The position numbers were made by a program, and so were the translations under genes. From Streptomyces calvus (GTDB lineage Bacteria > Actinomycetota > Actinomycetes > Streptomycetales > Streptomycetaceae), in the NCBI RefSeq assembly GCF_006782915.1, contig NZ_VCNP01000024.1, forward strand, positions 1 through 64,000: DNA of 64,000 nucleotides, in the 5' to 3' direction. The first letter of the stretch is position 1, and each line of letters opens with the position of its first letter. Shown one piece after another: positions 26,884 through 34,980 of the stretch. The notes below the pieces were generated by a model that saw nothing but the letters and a program-made list of their open reading frames with translations, did no database searches and had not been told where the DNA came from.

Positions 26884-28091
26884 GCCAGACCCGTGTCCTC
26901 GTCCTCAACTCCGGCTCCTCGTCGGTGAAGTACCAGCTGCTGGACATGGGCGACGGCAGCCGACTGGCCGCCGGGCTGGTCGAGCGGATCGGTGAGCGGA
27001 CGTCGCTGGTGCGGCACACCCCGCTCGCCGCGGGCGGCGGAACCCGGGAGCGGACCGGGCCGGTCGCCGACCACGACGCCGCGCTGAAGGCGATGGCGGA
27101 GGAACTGGCCGCCGACGGACTGGGCCTGGACTCCCCCGAGCTGGCCGCGATCGGTCACCGGGTGGTGCACGGAGGCAAGCGCTTCACCGAGCCCACCGTC
27201 GTCGACGACCGCGTCCTCGCCGAGATCGAGCGGCTGATCCCGGTGGCGCCGCTGCACAACCCGGCCAATCTCACCGGCATCCGCACGGCCACCGCGCTGC
27301 GCCCGGACCTGCCGCAGGTCGCCGTCTTCGACACCGCCTTCCACACCACGATGCCGGAGTCGGCGGCCCGCTACGCGATCGACGTGAAGACCGCCGACGA
27401 GCACCGCATCCGCCGCTACGGCTTCCACGGCACCTCCCACGCGTACGTCTCCCGGGCGACGGCGGAGCTGCTCGGGAAGGCGCCCGAGGAGGTGAACGTC
27501 ATCGTGCTGCACCTGGGCAACGGGGCGTCCGCCTCGGCCGTGCGGGGCGGACGCTGCGTGGACACCTCGATGGGGCTGACACCCTTGGAGGGGCTGGTGA
27601 TGGGTACGCGGTCGGGTGACATGGACCCGGCCGTCATCTTCCATTTGATGCGTGTTGGTGGAATGTCCGCCGACGAGATCGACACTCTTCTCAACAAGAA
27701 GAGCGGTCTGGTCGGACTGTGCGGTGACAACGACATGAGGGAGATCCGCCGGCGGATCGATGACGGCGACGAACAGGCGAAGCTCGCGTTCGACATCTAC
27801 ATTCACCGTCTGAAGAAGTACATCGGTGCCTATTACGCCGTTCTCGGACGGGTGGACGCGGTGGCCTTCACGGCCGGGGTCGGCGAGAACGCCGCCGCGG
27901 TGCGGGAGGCGGCCGTGGCGGGGCTGGAAGGGCTGGGCCTGGCCGTGGACGGCGAGCGCAACGCCGTGCGCGGCGGCGGGCCGCGGCTGATCTCGCCCGA
28001 GGGCGTGCGGGTCGCGGTCGCGGTGGTGCCGACGGACGAGGAAATGGAGATTGCGCAGCAGACATACGCACTGGTCGGAAAGAACAACTGA
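26880..28091 (+). CDS. ackA: Acetate kinase
   Basis: 403 residues. It makes acetate and ATP from acetyl phosphate, and the reverse. The N-terminal phosphate-binding motif is VLVLNSGSSSVKYQL. RRYGFHGTSH, HLGNGASASA and the FTAGVGEN motif near the C-terminus are all present. GTG start overlaps the pta stop (GTGA at 26880-26883). Pta and AckA together form the acetate overflow/assimilation route and use acetyl-CoA from pyruvate, whose formation is encoded next door by pyk. Confidence 0.96.
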   Translation: MSQTRVLVLNSGSSSVKYQLLDMGDGSRLAAGLVERIGERTSLVRHTPLAAGGGTRERTGPVADHDAALKAMAEELAADGLGLDSPELAAIGHRVVHGGKRFTEPTVVDDRVLAEIERLIPVAPLHNPANLTGIRTATALRPDLPQVAVFDTAFHTTMPESAARYAIDVKTADEHRIRRYGFHGTSHAYVSRATAELLGKAPEEVNVIVLHLGNGASASAVRGGRCVDTSMGLTPLEGLVMGTRSGDMDPAVIFHLMRVGGMSADEIDTLLNKKSGLVGLCGDNDMREIRRRIDDGDEQAKLAFDIYIHRLKKYIGAYYAVLGRVDAVAFTAGVGENAAAVREAAVAGLEGLGLAVDGERNAVRGGGPRLISPEGVRVAVAVVPTDEEMEIAQQTYALVGKNN

Positions 28092-28124
28092 GCACGGACT
28101 TCCTCATTTGTATTTTCCGCCAGA

Positions 28125-28138
28125 CGGAATATTCCGTA
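28125..28138. promoter_or_regulatory. 14-bp perfect palindrome in the pyk promoter
   Basis: ACGGAATATTCCGT, centred about 33 bases before the pyk start. It overlaps the place where the -35 would sit relative to the -10 at 28153. This suggests a repressor operator. The binding protein is unknown. Confidence 0.5.
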
Positions 28139-28152
28139 GCGAAACAAACCGA

Positions 28153-28158
28153 TAGGAT
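28153..28158 (+). promoter_or_regulatory. Candidate -10 box of pyk, leaderless start
   Basis: TAGGAT lies 6 bases before the pyk ATG with no room for a ribosome site, so transcription probably begins at the start codon. Confidence 0.5.
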
Positions 28159-28164
28159 CGCCCC

Positions 28165-29592
28165 ATGCGCCGTTCGAAAATCGTCTGTACTCTCGGCCCC
28201 GCGGTCGACTCCCACGAGCAGCTCGTCGCTCTGATCGAAGCCGGCATGAACGTGGCCCGCTTCAACTTCAGCCACGGCACGCACGCCGAGCACCAGGGCC
28301 GGTACGACCGGGTCCGTGCCGCAGCCAAGGAGACGGGCAGGGCCATCGGCGTCCTCGCCGACCTCCAGGGCCCGAAGATCCGCCTGGAGACCTTCGCCGA
28401 GGGCCCCGTCGAGCTGGTGCGCGGTGACGAGTTCACCATCACCACCGAGGACGTCCCGGGCGACAGGACGATCTGCGGGACGACCTACAAGGGCCTGCCC
28501 GGCGACGTGTCCAAGGGCGACCAGATCCTGATCAACGACGGCAACGTCGAGCTGAAGGTCACCGAGGTCGACGGTTCCCGGGTGCGGACGATCGTCATCG
28601 AGGGCGGCGTCATCTCCGACCACAAGGGCATCAACCTGCCCGGCGCGGCCGTCAACGTGCCCGCGCTGAGCGAGAAGGACGTCGAGGACCTGCGGTTCGC
28701 GCTGCGGATGGGCTGCGACCTGGTCGCGCTGTCCTTCGTCCGGGACGCCAAGGACGTCGCCGACGTGCACCGCGTGATGGACGAGGAGGGACGCCGCGTC
28801 CCGGTCATCGCCAAGGTGGAGAAGCCGCAGGCGGTGGAGAACATGGAGGACGTCGTGATGGCGTTCGACGGCGTGATGGTCGCCCGCGGCGACCTGGCCG
28901 TCGAGTACCCGCTCGAGAAGGTCCCCATGGTGCAGAAGCGCCTGATCGAGCTGTGCCGGCGCAACGCCAAGCCGGTGATCGTGGCGACCCAGATGATGGA
29001 GTCGATGATCACCAACTCGCGTCCGACCCGCGCCGAGGCCTCCGACGTGGCCAACGCGATCCTGGACGGCGCCGACGCGGTGATGCTGTCGGCCGAGTCC
29101 AGCGTGGGCGCGTACCCGATCGAGACCGTGCGGACGATGTCGAAGATCGTCCAGGCGGCCGAGCAGGAGCTGCTGTCCAAGGGCCTGCAGCCGCTGGTGC
29201 CGGGCAAGAAGCCCCGCACGCAGGGCGGTTCGGTGGCCCGCGCGGCCTGCGAGATCGCCGACTTCCTCGGCGGCAAGGGCCTGGTGGCCTTCACCCAGTC
29301 CGGCGACACCGCCCGCCGGCTGTGCCGCTACCGCGCCGCCCAGCCGATCCTGGCGTTCACCACGGACGAGTCCACCCGCAACCAGCTGGCGCTCAGCTGG
29401 GGTGTCGAGCCGTACGTCGTGCCGTTCGTCAACAGCACCGACGAGATGGTCGACCTGGTGGAGCAGGAGCTGGTCCGGCTGAGCCGGTTCAGCGAGGGCG
29501 ACATCGTGGTGATCACCGCCGGTTCGCCGCCCGGCGTCCCCGGCACCACCAACATGGTCCGCGTCCACCACCTGGGCGGCCCGACCAGCTGA
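28165..29592 (+). CDS. pyk: Pyruvate kinase
   Basis: 475 residues. It converts phosphoenolpyruvate and ADP to pyruvate and ATP. Motifs include RRSKIVCTLGPA at the start, MNVARFNFSHGTH, LQGPKIR, the K+/Mg2+ site region VIAKVEKPQAVENM and DGVMVARGDLAVE, the signature ATQMMESMI, and the C-terminal domain starting KKPRTQGGS with FTQSGDTAR. It follows ackA by 73 bp and has its own probable promoter with a palindrome. A strong terminator follows. Confidence 0.97.
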   Translation: MRRSKIVCTLGPAVDSHEQLVALIEAGMNVARFNFSHGTHAEHQGRYDRVRAAAKETGRAIGVLADLQGPKIRLETFAEGPVELVRGDEFTITTEDVPGDRTICGTTYKGLPGDVSKGDQILINDGNVELKVTEVDGSRVRTIVIEGGVISDHKGINLPGAAVNVPALSEKDVEDLRFALRMGCDLVALSFVRDAKDVADVHRVMDEEGRRVPVIAKVEKPQAVENMEDVVMAFDGVMVARGDLAVEYPLEKVPMVQKRLIELCRRNAKPVIVATQMMESMITNSRPTRAEASDVANAILDGADAVMLSAESSVGAYPIETVRTMSKIVQAAEQELLSKGLQPLVPGKKPRTQGGSVARAACEIADFLGGKGLVAFTQSGDTARRLCRYRAAQPILAFTTDESTRNQLALSWGVEPYVVPFVNSTDEMVDLVEQELVRLSRFSEGDIVVITAGSPPGVPGTTNMVRVHHLGGPTS

Positions 29593-29611
29593 CCCGGACG
29601 GGCCCGTACGC

Positions 29612-29651
29612 CGCCGAGGGCGCCCCCTGCGAACAGGGGGCGCCCTCGGCG
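29612..29651. terminator. Bidirectional terminator between pyk and the convergent surface-protein gene
   Basis: Perfect 18-bp stem (CGCCGAGGGCGCCCCCTG and its complement) with loop CGAA, between two convergent stops. Confidence 0.88.
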
Positions 29652-29685
29652 TCTGTGCGGCTCCCGGAAGGGTCCTGACGGGCGC

Positions 29686-30960
29686 TCAGTCGGTGACGTA
29701 CTGCTGGAGCCCGGGGATGTGCAGGGTCCCGCCGAACTGGCCGGCCTGCTGCACCGTCACGTCGGTGAAGTAGATCAGCGGGATGTTCAGCGGCGGCGGG
29801 TGCTCCGGGTCGAACGTGATCGGTATCAGGCCGAGCAGCTTGCCGGAGATCTTCTCGGTGTACATCACGGTGTCGCCGTCGCGGATGGTGGACATCGAGC
29901 CCTCGGCGGCCTGCACGTGGTGCGTCTTGCCGGACTGCTTGTCCTTGACCGTCTGGTGCAGGTCGCCGATGTCGGTGCCGTCGGAGACGACGTACTTCAG
30001 CACCTTCTTGGTGGCGCCACTCGCCGTGCGCACCTCGACGATGCCCTGGTAGTCGGCGCCCTTGAGGGTCAGCGAACTGGCGTTGAGGAACCACGGGTCG
30101 TCGGGCAGCAGGATCCGGTTGTCGACCCCGCCCTCGGCGTCGGTGGCGACCGGGCAGTCCTCGGGGTCGGTCGTGGACGTCTCGGAGGGGCTGGGCGAGG
30201 CGGTGGCACCGGGCGTCGCGGTCGCTTCCCCGGCGGCCTCCTCGGCCTTGTCCTCCGCGTCGTCGGCGGCCTCCGACACCTTGTCGCCGACGCCCTCGAC
30301 CGTGTCCTCGACCGTGCCGGTGACCTTCTCGGCGGTCTCCTGCACGGCGCCGGCCGCGTCCTCGCCCTTCTCCTCGGCGGCGGAGGCGGACGCGGACGGG
30401 GTGGGGCTCGCCGCGGTCTCCTTGTCCCCCGGGGTGAGGACGTCCTTCAGGGCGTCCCCGACGTCGTCCAGGAAGCCGCGGTCGGTCCCGGACGGCGACG
30501 GCGCGGGCTCGTCCTGCCCGTCGGACTCCTGTCCGCCCGCGGTCGCGGACGGGGCGGGCGCGGGCTCGTCCTCGTCGTCGGAACCTGAATCCGACGAAGG
30601 GGCCGTGCTCGGGTCCGCGCCGGCGGAGGCCGAGTTGCCGGGCTCGGGGGTCGCGTCCGGTTCGGGGGAGGCGCTGTCGCTCGCCGTGGCGGACGGCGTG
30701 GGCGAGGCCGTGGCGTCCTCCTTCTCGGCGCCCTCGACGACCTCCAGGCATTCCTTGTACTCGTCGGCGGTCAGGCTGTTCGCCGGCGGCCCGTCGTTGC
30801 CGTCGGCGAGTGCCAGCGTCGGCGTGAATCCCATGCCCATGAGGACCGCCGTGGGCATGGCCGCCAGGGCTATCGCCTTGCCGCTCGGCACGTGGAATCT
30901 GGTGAACAGCGGTTTCCTGGGGGCCGCGTGGCGCGGCCCGCGCACCTCGTCAGCCGACAC
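29686..30960 (-). CDS. Exported or membrane-anchored Asp/Ser-rich protein of unknown function
   Basis: 424 residues. The N-terminus has basic residues followed by a hydrophobic stretch (AIALAAMPTAVLMGMGF, about residues 29-45) ending TLALADG, a signal peptide or anchor. A linker of about 180 residues rich in Ser, Pro, Asp, Glu and Ala follows, with a coiled segment (KVTGTVEDTVEGVGDKVSE). The C-terminal 150 residues look folded and beta-rich (WFLNASSLTLKGADYQGIVE, LIYFTDVTV, GTLHIPGLQQYVTD). GTG start overlaps the upstream DUF6114 gene by 11 bp, so the two are coupled. I recognise the arrangement with DUF6114 and DUF6230 proteins as common in Streptomyces, but no function is known to me. A role in the cell envelope is inferred. 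Confidence 0.82.
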   Translation of the reverse strand: MSADEVRGPRHAAPRKPLFTRFHVPSGKAIALAAMPTAVLMGMGFTPTLALADGNDGPPANSLTADEYKECLEVVEGAEKEDATASPTPSATASDSASPEPDATPEPGNSASAGADPSTAPSSDSGSDDEDEPAPAPSATAGGQESDGQDEPAPSPSGTDRGFLDDVGDALKDVLTPGDKETAASPTPSASASAAEEKGEDAAGAVQETAEKVTGTVEDTVEGVGDKVSEAADDAEDKAEEAAGEATATPGATASPSPSETSTTDPEDCPVATDAEGGVDNRILLPDDPWFLNASSLTLKGADYQGIVEVRTASGATKKVLKYVVSDGTDIGDLHQTVKDKQSGKTHHVQAAEGSMSTIRDGDTVMYTEKISGKLLGLIPITFDPEHPPPLNIPLIYFTDVTVQQAGQFGGTLHIPGLQQYVTD

Positions 30961-31534
30961 GGTGGCCCCCGTCCCGGACTGCGGCCCGGACGCCGCCCGT
31001 CTCCCCGCCTTCCCCCTTGTCGAAGGGGTCGGCCGGGTCGTACGGTCCCGCGGCGGGGCCGCCGGGCGCGTCGCCGGGGGCCGTGTGTCCCGTGGGCGCG
31101 TCGGCGTCGTGGCGCTCGCCCGCCGCCCCGGACGACGGCTTGCCCGGCGCCCAGGACAGGGCGAGAGCGCCGCCGACCAGCGCCAGCAGGAAACCGACCA
31201 GGAAACCACCGATGTTGGAGACCACGAGCGACACCAGGGCCAGCAGGATCGCCGCGACACCCGCGAAGACACGGGTGGCCGACTGGAACCACATGGTCAG
31301 GCCCAGCGTGACCAGCAGCACGCCGATTATCAGTGACCCGGCGCCGGCGGTCGTCGCCATGGCGAGCGACATGTGGCCCAGCTTGAGCGTGGCGTAGGGG
31401 AAGTAGGCGATCGGGATTCCGCCCAGCAGGGTGAACAGGCCGGCCCAGAACGGCCGGGTGCCCCGCCAGTCGCGGAACCGCAGACGCAACCGGGCGAAGT
31501 TCCCGGCGCTCTGGCCCGGAGTCTCGGCACTCAT
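30950..31534 (-). CDS. DUF6114-family membrane protein
   Basis: 194 residues. Four hydrophobic segments lie between about residues 28 and 130 (PFWAGLFTLLGGIPIAYF, MATTAGAGSLIIGVLLVTLG, VFAGVAAILLALVSLVVSNI, FLVGFLLALVGGALALSW), then a hydrophilic Gly/Pro/Asp tail. It sits between DUF6230 and the Asp/Ser-rich surface protein, and its stop overlaps the latter. The ATG at 31534 has GGGAG some 12 bases upstream. Family placement rests on remembered pattern and neighbours. The function is unknown. Confidence 0.82.
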   Translation of the reverse strand: MSAETPGQSAGNFARLRLRFRDWRGTRPFWAGLFTLLGGIPIAYFPYATLKLGHMSLAMATTAGAGSLIIGVLLVTLGLTMWFQSATRVFAGVAAILLALVSLVVSNIGGFLVGFLLALVGGALALSWAPGKPSSGAAGERHDADAPTGHTAPGDAPGGPAAGPYDPADPFDKGEGGETGGVRAAVRDGGHRVG

Positions 31535-31648
31535 GGAAAAAACTCCCTGGGTCCGGTGGAAGTACGTACCGGCTCGGCCGTTGGCGTGGAGAAGCCGGAA
31601 GTGTGAGTCAGTGGGGGGTGGCCCGGCGCGGGGGCCGGCCGGGCGGGC

Positions 31649-31678
31649 GGGGCGGAGAAGCGAAGGCTTCCCCGCCCC
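31649..31678 (-). terminator. Hairpin between the DUF6230 and DUF6114 genes
   Basis: 13-bp stem with one A-C mismatch (GGGGCGGAGAAGC against GCTTCCCCGCCCC) and loop GAAG, 42 bases after the DUF6230 stop in the direction of transcription. It may make DUF6230 mRNA more abundant than the downstream genes. Confidence 0.6.
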
Positions 31679-31720
31679 CGGGACAGCGCGGCTGCCCCAG
31701 GACACCCGGTGACGGAGCCG

Positions 31721-32362
31721 TCAGTAGCACTCCATCTTGGCGTCCGTACCGAGACGCATCGACAGGCCGCTCAGCTTGAACGTGCCGGCCGTGGTCGCCC
31801 ACGCCGTCTGCTTGACGCCGTAGAGGTCGGCCGTCTCCGCCTGCTGGGCGAAGCCGCCCGGCAGCACGCTCTCGCCCTCCTTGACGGCGGGCCCGCGGGT
31901 CTTGTCCTTGACGGCGACGCCGATGTCGATGTTCTTGAACGTCGCGTCGGCGTCGAGCTGGGCGACGTCGATGTAGAGGTTCTTGGCCTCGACCGGCTTC
32001 TTGGCGTCGTTGCCCGCCTCAAGACGGAGGTAGACCGTTCCCACGAGGGGTATGTCCGTCTTGACCGACTGGCACATCTTGCTGATGGTCGCGTCGTCGA
32101 ACGACGAGATGGCAACGGGAACCTGCTTCTTCTCGTTGCCCTTGACCGACGTGTAGACGCTGTCGATGCCGCCGTACTGGGCGAAACCCTCACCGTGCAG
32201 GTGACCGGCCGTCACCTTGAACTGCTGGCCGGACACGCTGAACGACGCCGCGAGGGCGCCCTGCGCCAGGCCGACACCCACCGCCGCCGTCGCGATCACG
32301 CTGGGCACCATGACCACAGCGAACCGCTTCCATCTGGTCCCGCCACGCACCTGGGACTCCAT
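31721..32362 (-). CDS. DUF6230-family secreted protein
   Basis: 213 residues. A signal-like N-terminus (KRFAVVMVPSVIATAAVGVG, then AQGALAASFSVSG) is followed by a beta-rich domain of about 170 residues with two Cys (CQSV near 110 and the terminal ECY) that could form a disulfide outside the cell. The ATG at 32362 is supported by GGAGGA 4 bases upstream. Members of this family have sometimes been named cholesterol esterase in Streptomyces genomes, but no GxSxG lipase motif is visible, so I do not support that name. It is the first gene of the group leading to DUF6114. Confidence 0.85.
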   Translation of the reverse strand: MESQVRGGTRWKRFAVVMVPSVIATAAVGVGLAQGALAASFSVSGQQFKVTAGHLHGEGFAQYGGIDSVYTSVKGNEKKQVPVAISSFDDATISKMCQSVKTDIPLVGTVYLRLEAGNDAKKPVEAKNLYIDVAQLDADATFKNIDIGVAVKDKTRGPAVKEGESVLPGGFAQQAETADLYGVKQTAWATTAGTFKLSGLSMRLGTDAKMECY

Positions 32363-32744
32363 ATTTCCTCCTTCTCGGACGTACATCTCCTGCCCCGGCT
32401 CGCCGCCATACCGGCGACCGCGGCCGGGCAGGGATGGGAGAAGTGCTACGTCCTCGGGAAGGAGAGCGCCCGCACTCGGCGGCGCAACGCACGCGCCCGA
32501 ATCACCGGCGTTCACCCCCGAGCGACAACCACTGGTCGCGCCTGACACGCATCACGCACAACCCTGCCGGACAGGCTTCGCCGAGTGGGCGAAGACCCCC
32601 CTGTCCAAGAGCCGGCGCACACTGCCGCCCGCTCTGCTCGGTGGGGACCCTGGAGTTCCCGCGGCCCGACCGGCTGTCGGGGTACGGGAATGGACCGAGC
32701 GTCGCCGATCGTGGTGCATTCTCGGCGCCCGCACAAGGGGGTTC

Positions 32745-32760
32745 GTTACTCGCTAGTAAC
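32745..32760. promoter_or_regulatory. Operator-like palindrome GTTACT-N4-AGTAAC
   Basis: Perfect 6-bp arms around CGCT. It shares the half site TTACT with the second palindrome 131 bp away and with the one at icmA. Confidence 0.5.
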
Positions 32761-32875
32761 GGGCGGATAACCGTAAGACGACACGCCGGTCCCACCCGGC
32801 GACGCTGGGTGCACCCCGGGGGACGTACAAAACAGTTGATCTCTGGACGGAATCCGACAGATCACCGCCGGTGAC

Positions 32876-32888
32876 TTACTCCGAGTAA
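32876..32888. promoter_or_regulatory. Operator-like palindrome TTACTC-C-GAGTAA
   Basis: Perfect 6-bp arms with one central base, upstream of the DUF6230 gene. TetR/GntR-type regulators commonly bind such short inverted repeats. Confidence 0.5.
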
Positions 32889-32970
32889 CAGCGGCCGCGA
32901 TTACCAAGTTTTGGCAAAGCGCGGCCGCATCGGCCTCCGGGAGCCGACCGGCAACTCGGGCCCCAGGGAC

Positions 32971-33005
32971 CCGGTGTCCCGGCAAAGACGCCGGAACCGG
33001 ACACG
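32971..33005 (-). terminator. Imperfect hairpin after the thioredoxin-TPR gene
   Basis: Arms GTGTCC-CGGC and GCCG-GAACC-GGACAC flank the loop AAAGAC, just past the stop at 33019. The interrupted stem lowers confidence. Confidence 0.4.
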
Positions 33006-33018
33006 GCTCCCGGGTCGC

Positions 33019-33996
33019 TCAGAACAGGGCCCGCGCCAGCGCCCGGCGCGCGGCGATCACACGCGGGTCGTCGGCACCGACCACCTCGAACAGCTCCAGC
33101 AGCCGCACCCGTACGGCGTCGCGGTCGTCGCCCGCGGTGCGCGCCACCGTGTCGATGAGCCGGCCGAAGGCGTCCTCGACATGACCGCCCACCAGGTCCA
33201 GGTCAGCGGCGGCGATCTGCGCCGCGGCGTCCTGCGGCTTCTCCGCGGCCTCCTTGCGCACCTGCTGCGGGTCCGCGCCCTGCACCCGCTGGAGCAGTTC
33301 GGCCTGGGCCAGGCCCAGCTTGGCCTCCGGGTTGCCCGGGTCGTCGGCGAGGACGTTCCGGTACGCCTGGACGGCACCGGCCAGATCGCCCGAGTCCAGC
33401 GCCTGGACCGCGGCTTCGAGGAGGGCGTCGTACGGGCCGGCCGGCGCGGCCGCGGCCTCCCGGTCGCCGCCGCCGGGCTCGGCGTCGGGGTCGACGGTGA
33501 GGCCGGTCAGGCCGAAGCGCTGCTCGGCGACCTGCACCAGCTGGTCCAGGGTCTGACGGATCTGCGCCTCGCCCGCGGCGCCTTGGAAGAGCGGCAGCGC
33601 CTGACCGGCCACCACCGCGAAGACCGCCGGGATCCCCTGGATCCCGAACTGCTGCATCAGCATCTGGTTGGCGTCGACGTCGATCTTGGCGAGGAGGAAG
33701 CGCCCGTCGTACTCGACGGCGAGCCGCTCCAGGACGGGGCTCAGCTGCTTGCAGGGCTCGCACCACTCGGCCCAGAAGTCGATGACGACCGGGACCTCGG
33801 TGGACCGCTGCAGGACGTCGCGCTCGAAGCCGGACTCGTCGACGTCGATCACGAGGTCGGCCGGGGAGACGGCGCCCCCGCCGCCCTGCCGGGCCGCTTC
33901 GGCGCGCGCCTGCTCCGCCTTCGCCTTGGCCTCCTGGGCCGCCTTCACCGCGGCGAGGTCGACGACACCGCTCATGGACATGTTCCGTGGCTGCAT
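33019..33996 (-). CDS. Thioredoxin-domain protein with TPR-like C-terminus (CnoX/YbbN family)
   Basis: 325 residues. After an Ala/Glu-rich N-terminal helix (about 14-36), a thioredoxin fold spans about 47-165. Its active site is WAEWCEPCK, with Cys 79 and Cys 82 and the cis-Pro motif GIQGIPAVF. The C-terminal half has helical TPR-like repeats (ALDSGDLAGAVQAYRNVLAD). YbbN/CnoX proteins act as redox-regulated holdases that pass clients to chaperones in the cytoplasm. The E. coli protein lacks the CxxC that is present here, so a reductase activity is also possible. The ATG has GGGAGG 8 bases upstream. It is divergent from the TetR gene. Confidence 0.9.
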   Translation of the reverse strand: MQPRNMSMSGVVDLAAVKAAQEAKAKAEQARAEAARQGGGGAVSPADLVIDVDESGFERDVLQRSTEVPVVIDFWAEWCEPCKQLSPVLERLAVEYDGRFLLAKIDVDANQMLMQQFGIQGIPAVFAVVAGQALPLFQGAAGEAQIRQTLDQLVQVAEQRFGLTGLTVDPDAEPGGGDREAAAAPAGPYDALLEAAVQALDSGDLAGAVQAYRNVLADDPGNPEAKLGLAQAELLQRVQGADPQQVRKEAAEKPQDAAAQIAAADLDLVGGHVEDAFGRLIDTVARTAGDDRDAVRVRLLELFEVVGADDPRVIAARRALARALF

Positions 33997-34130
33997 GCGT
34001 CTATCCTCCCCCGTACTGCGCGCGTGTGTGAAAAGTGGCCGGGAAACCCAGGCCTACGTGTGGTGTTGGGCGCCGGGTCCCCACCCCACGCCCGTGGTCG
34101 TCGCTCGGACACGTCCCCCGTCCGTGTTTT

Positions 34131-34147
34131 CGCTACGGGTCGTAGCG
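34131..34147. promoter_or_regulatory. Perfect palindrome CGCTACG-N3-CGTAGCG, candidate TetR operator
   Basis: 17 bp with 7-bp arms in the divergent region, 84 bp before the TetR gene and 135 bp before the thioredoxin gene. Its size and place fit an autoregulatory operator. Confidence 0.55.
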
Positions 34148-34218
34148 TAATGCCGGGCGGGGCCGCGCGGACACCCCTCGCCGGTGATCTCCCTCACGAC
34201 CGCACGGAACCCGCCGGT

Positions 34219-34224
34219 TATGGT
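34219..34224 (+). promoter_or_regulatory. Candidate -10 box of the TetR gene
   Basis: TATGGT is 6 bases before the ATG, suggesting a leaderless mRNA. Confidence 0.45.
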
Positions 34225-34230
34225 CGGGGC

Positions 34231-34872
34231 ATGCAGAGCCGCACCCCAGCAGGTCGCGCCGGGCGTCCGCGCAGCGCCGCCGCCGACGCGGCGATCCTGG
34301 GCGCGACCCGGCAGGCCCTGGTGGAACTGGGGTGGTCCAAGCTCACCCTGGGCGACGTGGCGGTGCGCGCCGGCGTCGCCAAGACCACCCTCTACCGGCG
34401 CTGGGCGGGCAAGAACGAACTGGTCGTGGACGCGGTAGCGGAACTCTTCGACGAGCTGACCCTGCCCGACCGCGGCTCGCTGGCCGCCGACATCGAGGGC
34501 GTGGTGCTCCAGTTCGCGGCGATCCTGGCCCGCCCGGAGGCCAGGAGCGGACTGATGGCCGTGGTCGCCGAGGCCACCCGTGACGACGCCCTGCGCGAAC
34601 GCATCCGCGCCTCGATCGTGGAACGGCAGAAGCGCCTCGTCCTCGCGGGCCGCGCCCGCGCCCAGGCGCGCGGCGAGCTGCCGCCCGAGGCGGACGCGCG
34701 GCAGGCGGCCCGCACCGTCGACCTGATCTTCGACATGGTGGCCGGTGCGGTGGTGCACCGCACCCTGGTCAGCGCCGAGCCGGCGGACGAGGAGTGGGTG
34801 CACGGGTTCACCCGGGTCCTGCTGTCCGGCCTCGCCGCGGCACCGGCCCCGGACGGCACGGAAACGTCCTGA
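34231..34872 (+). CDS. TetR-family transcriptional regulator
   Basis: 213 residues. The N-terminal helix-turn-helix (about 15-60) reads ILGATRQALVELGWSKLTLG and AGVAKTTLYRRWAGK, the canonical TetR pattern. The C-terminal part is a helical ligand-binding domain of TetR_C type (DDALRERIRASIVERQKRLV). The target is unknown. Candidates are itself, via the palindrome at 34131-34147, and the divergent thioredoxin gene. It is followed after 108 bp by a methyltransferase gene. The start fits the TATGGT -10. Confidence 0.92.
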   Translation: MQSRTPAGRAGRPRSAAADAAILGATRQALVELGWSKLTLGDVAVRAGVAKTTLYRRWAGKNELVVDAVAELFDELTLPDRGSLAADIEGVVLQFAAILARPEARSGLMAVVAEATRDDALRERIRASIVERQKRLVLAGRARAQARGELPPEADARQAARTVDLIFDMVAGAVVHRTLVSAEPADEEWVHGFTRVLLSGLAAAPAPDGTETS

Positions 34873-34980
34873 ACTCGGCCTTGCCGCCGGGTGGTTGGTT
34901 GCCGCCGTTCCGGCGCGCTGCGAGGATCGCGATCATCCCGACCGGGACGCACGGGACGTCGAGCAGCCAGGGAGCAGCCC

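Larger units (their letters stand above)
32363..33018. other. 656-bp intergenic region upstream of the DUF6230 gene
   Basis: No supported gene is seen. It holds two TTACT...AGTAA palindromes (32745-32760 and 32876-32888), an AT-richer island around 32740-32910, and the terminator of the thioredoxin gene at its right end. It presumably contains the DUF6230 promoter with a long leader, or an undetected small RNA. Confidence 0.5.

Noticed and set aside
31721..32362. Cholesterol esterase label for the DUF6230 protein
   Set aside because: No GxSxG or other lipase motif visible.
32434..32874. 146-residue + frame in the gap before the thioredoxin gene
   Set aside because: Arg/Pro/Ser-rich, no ribosome site and no family likeness. 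It crosses the operator-like palindromes.
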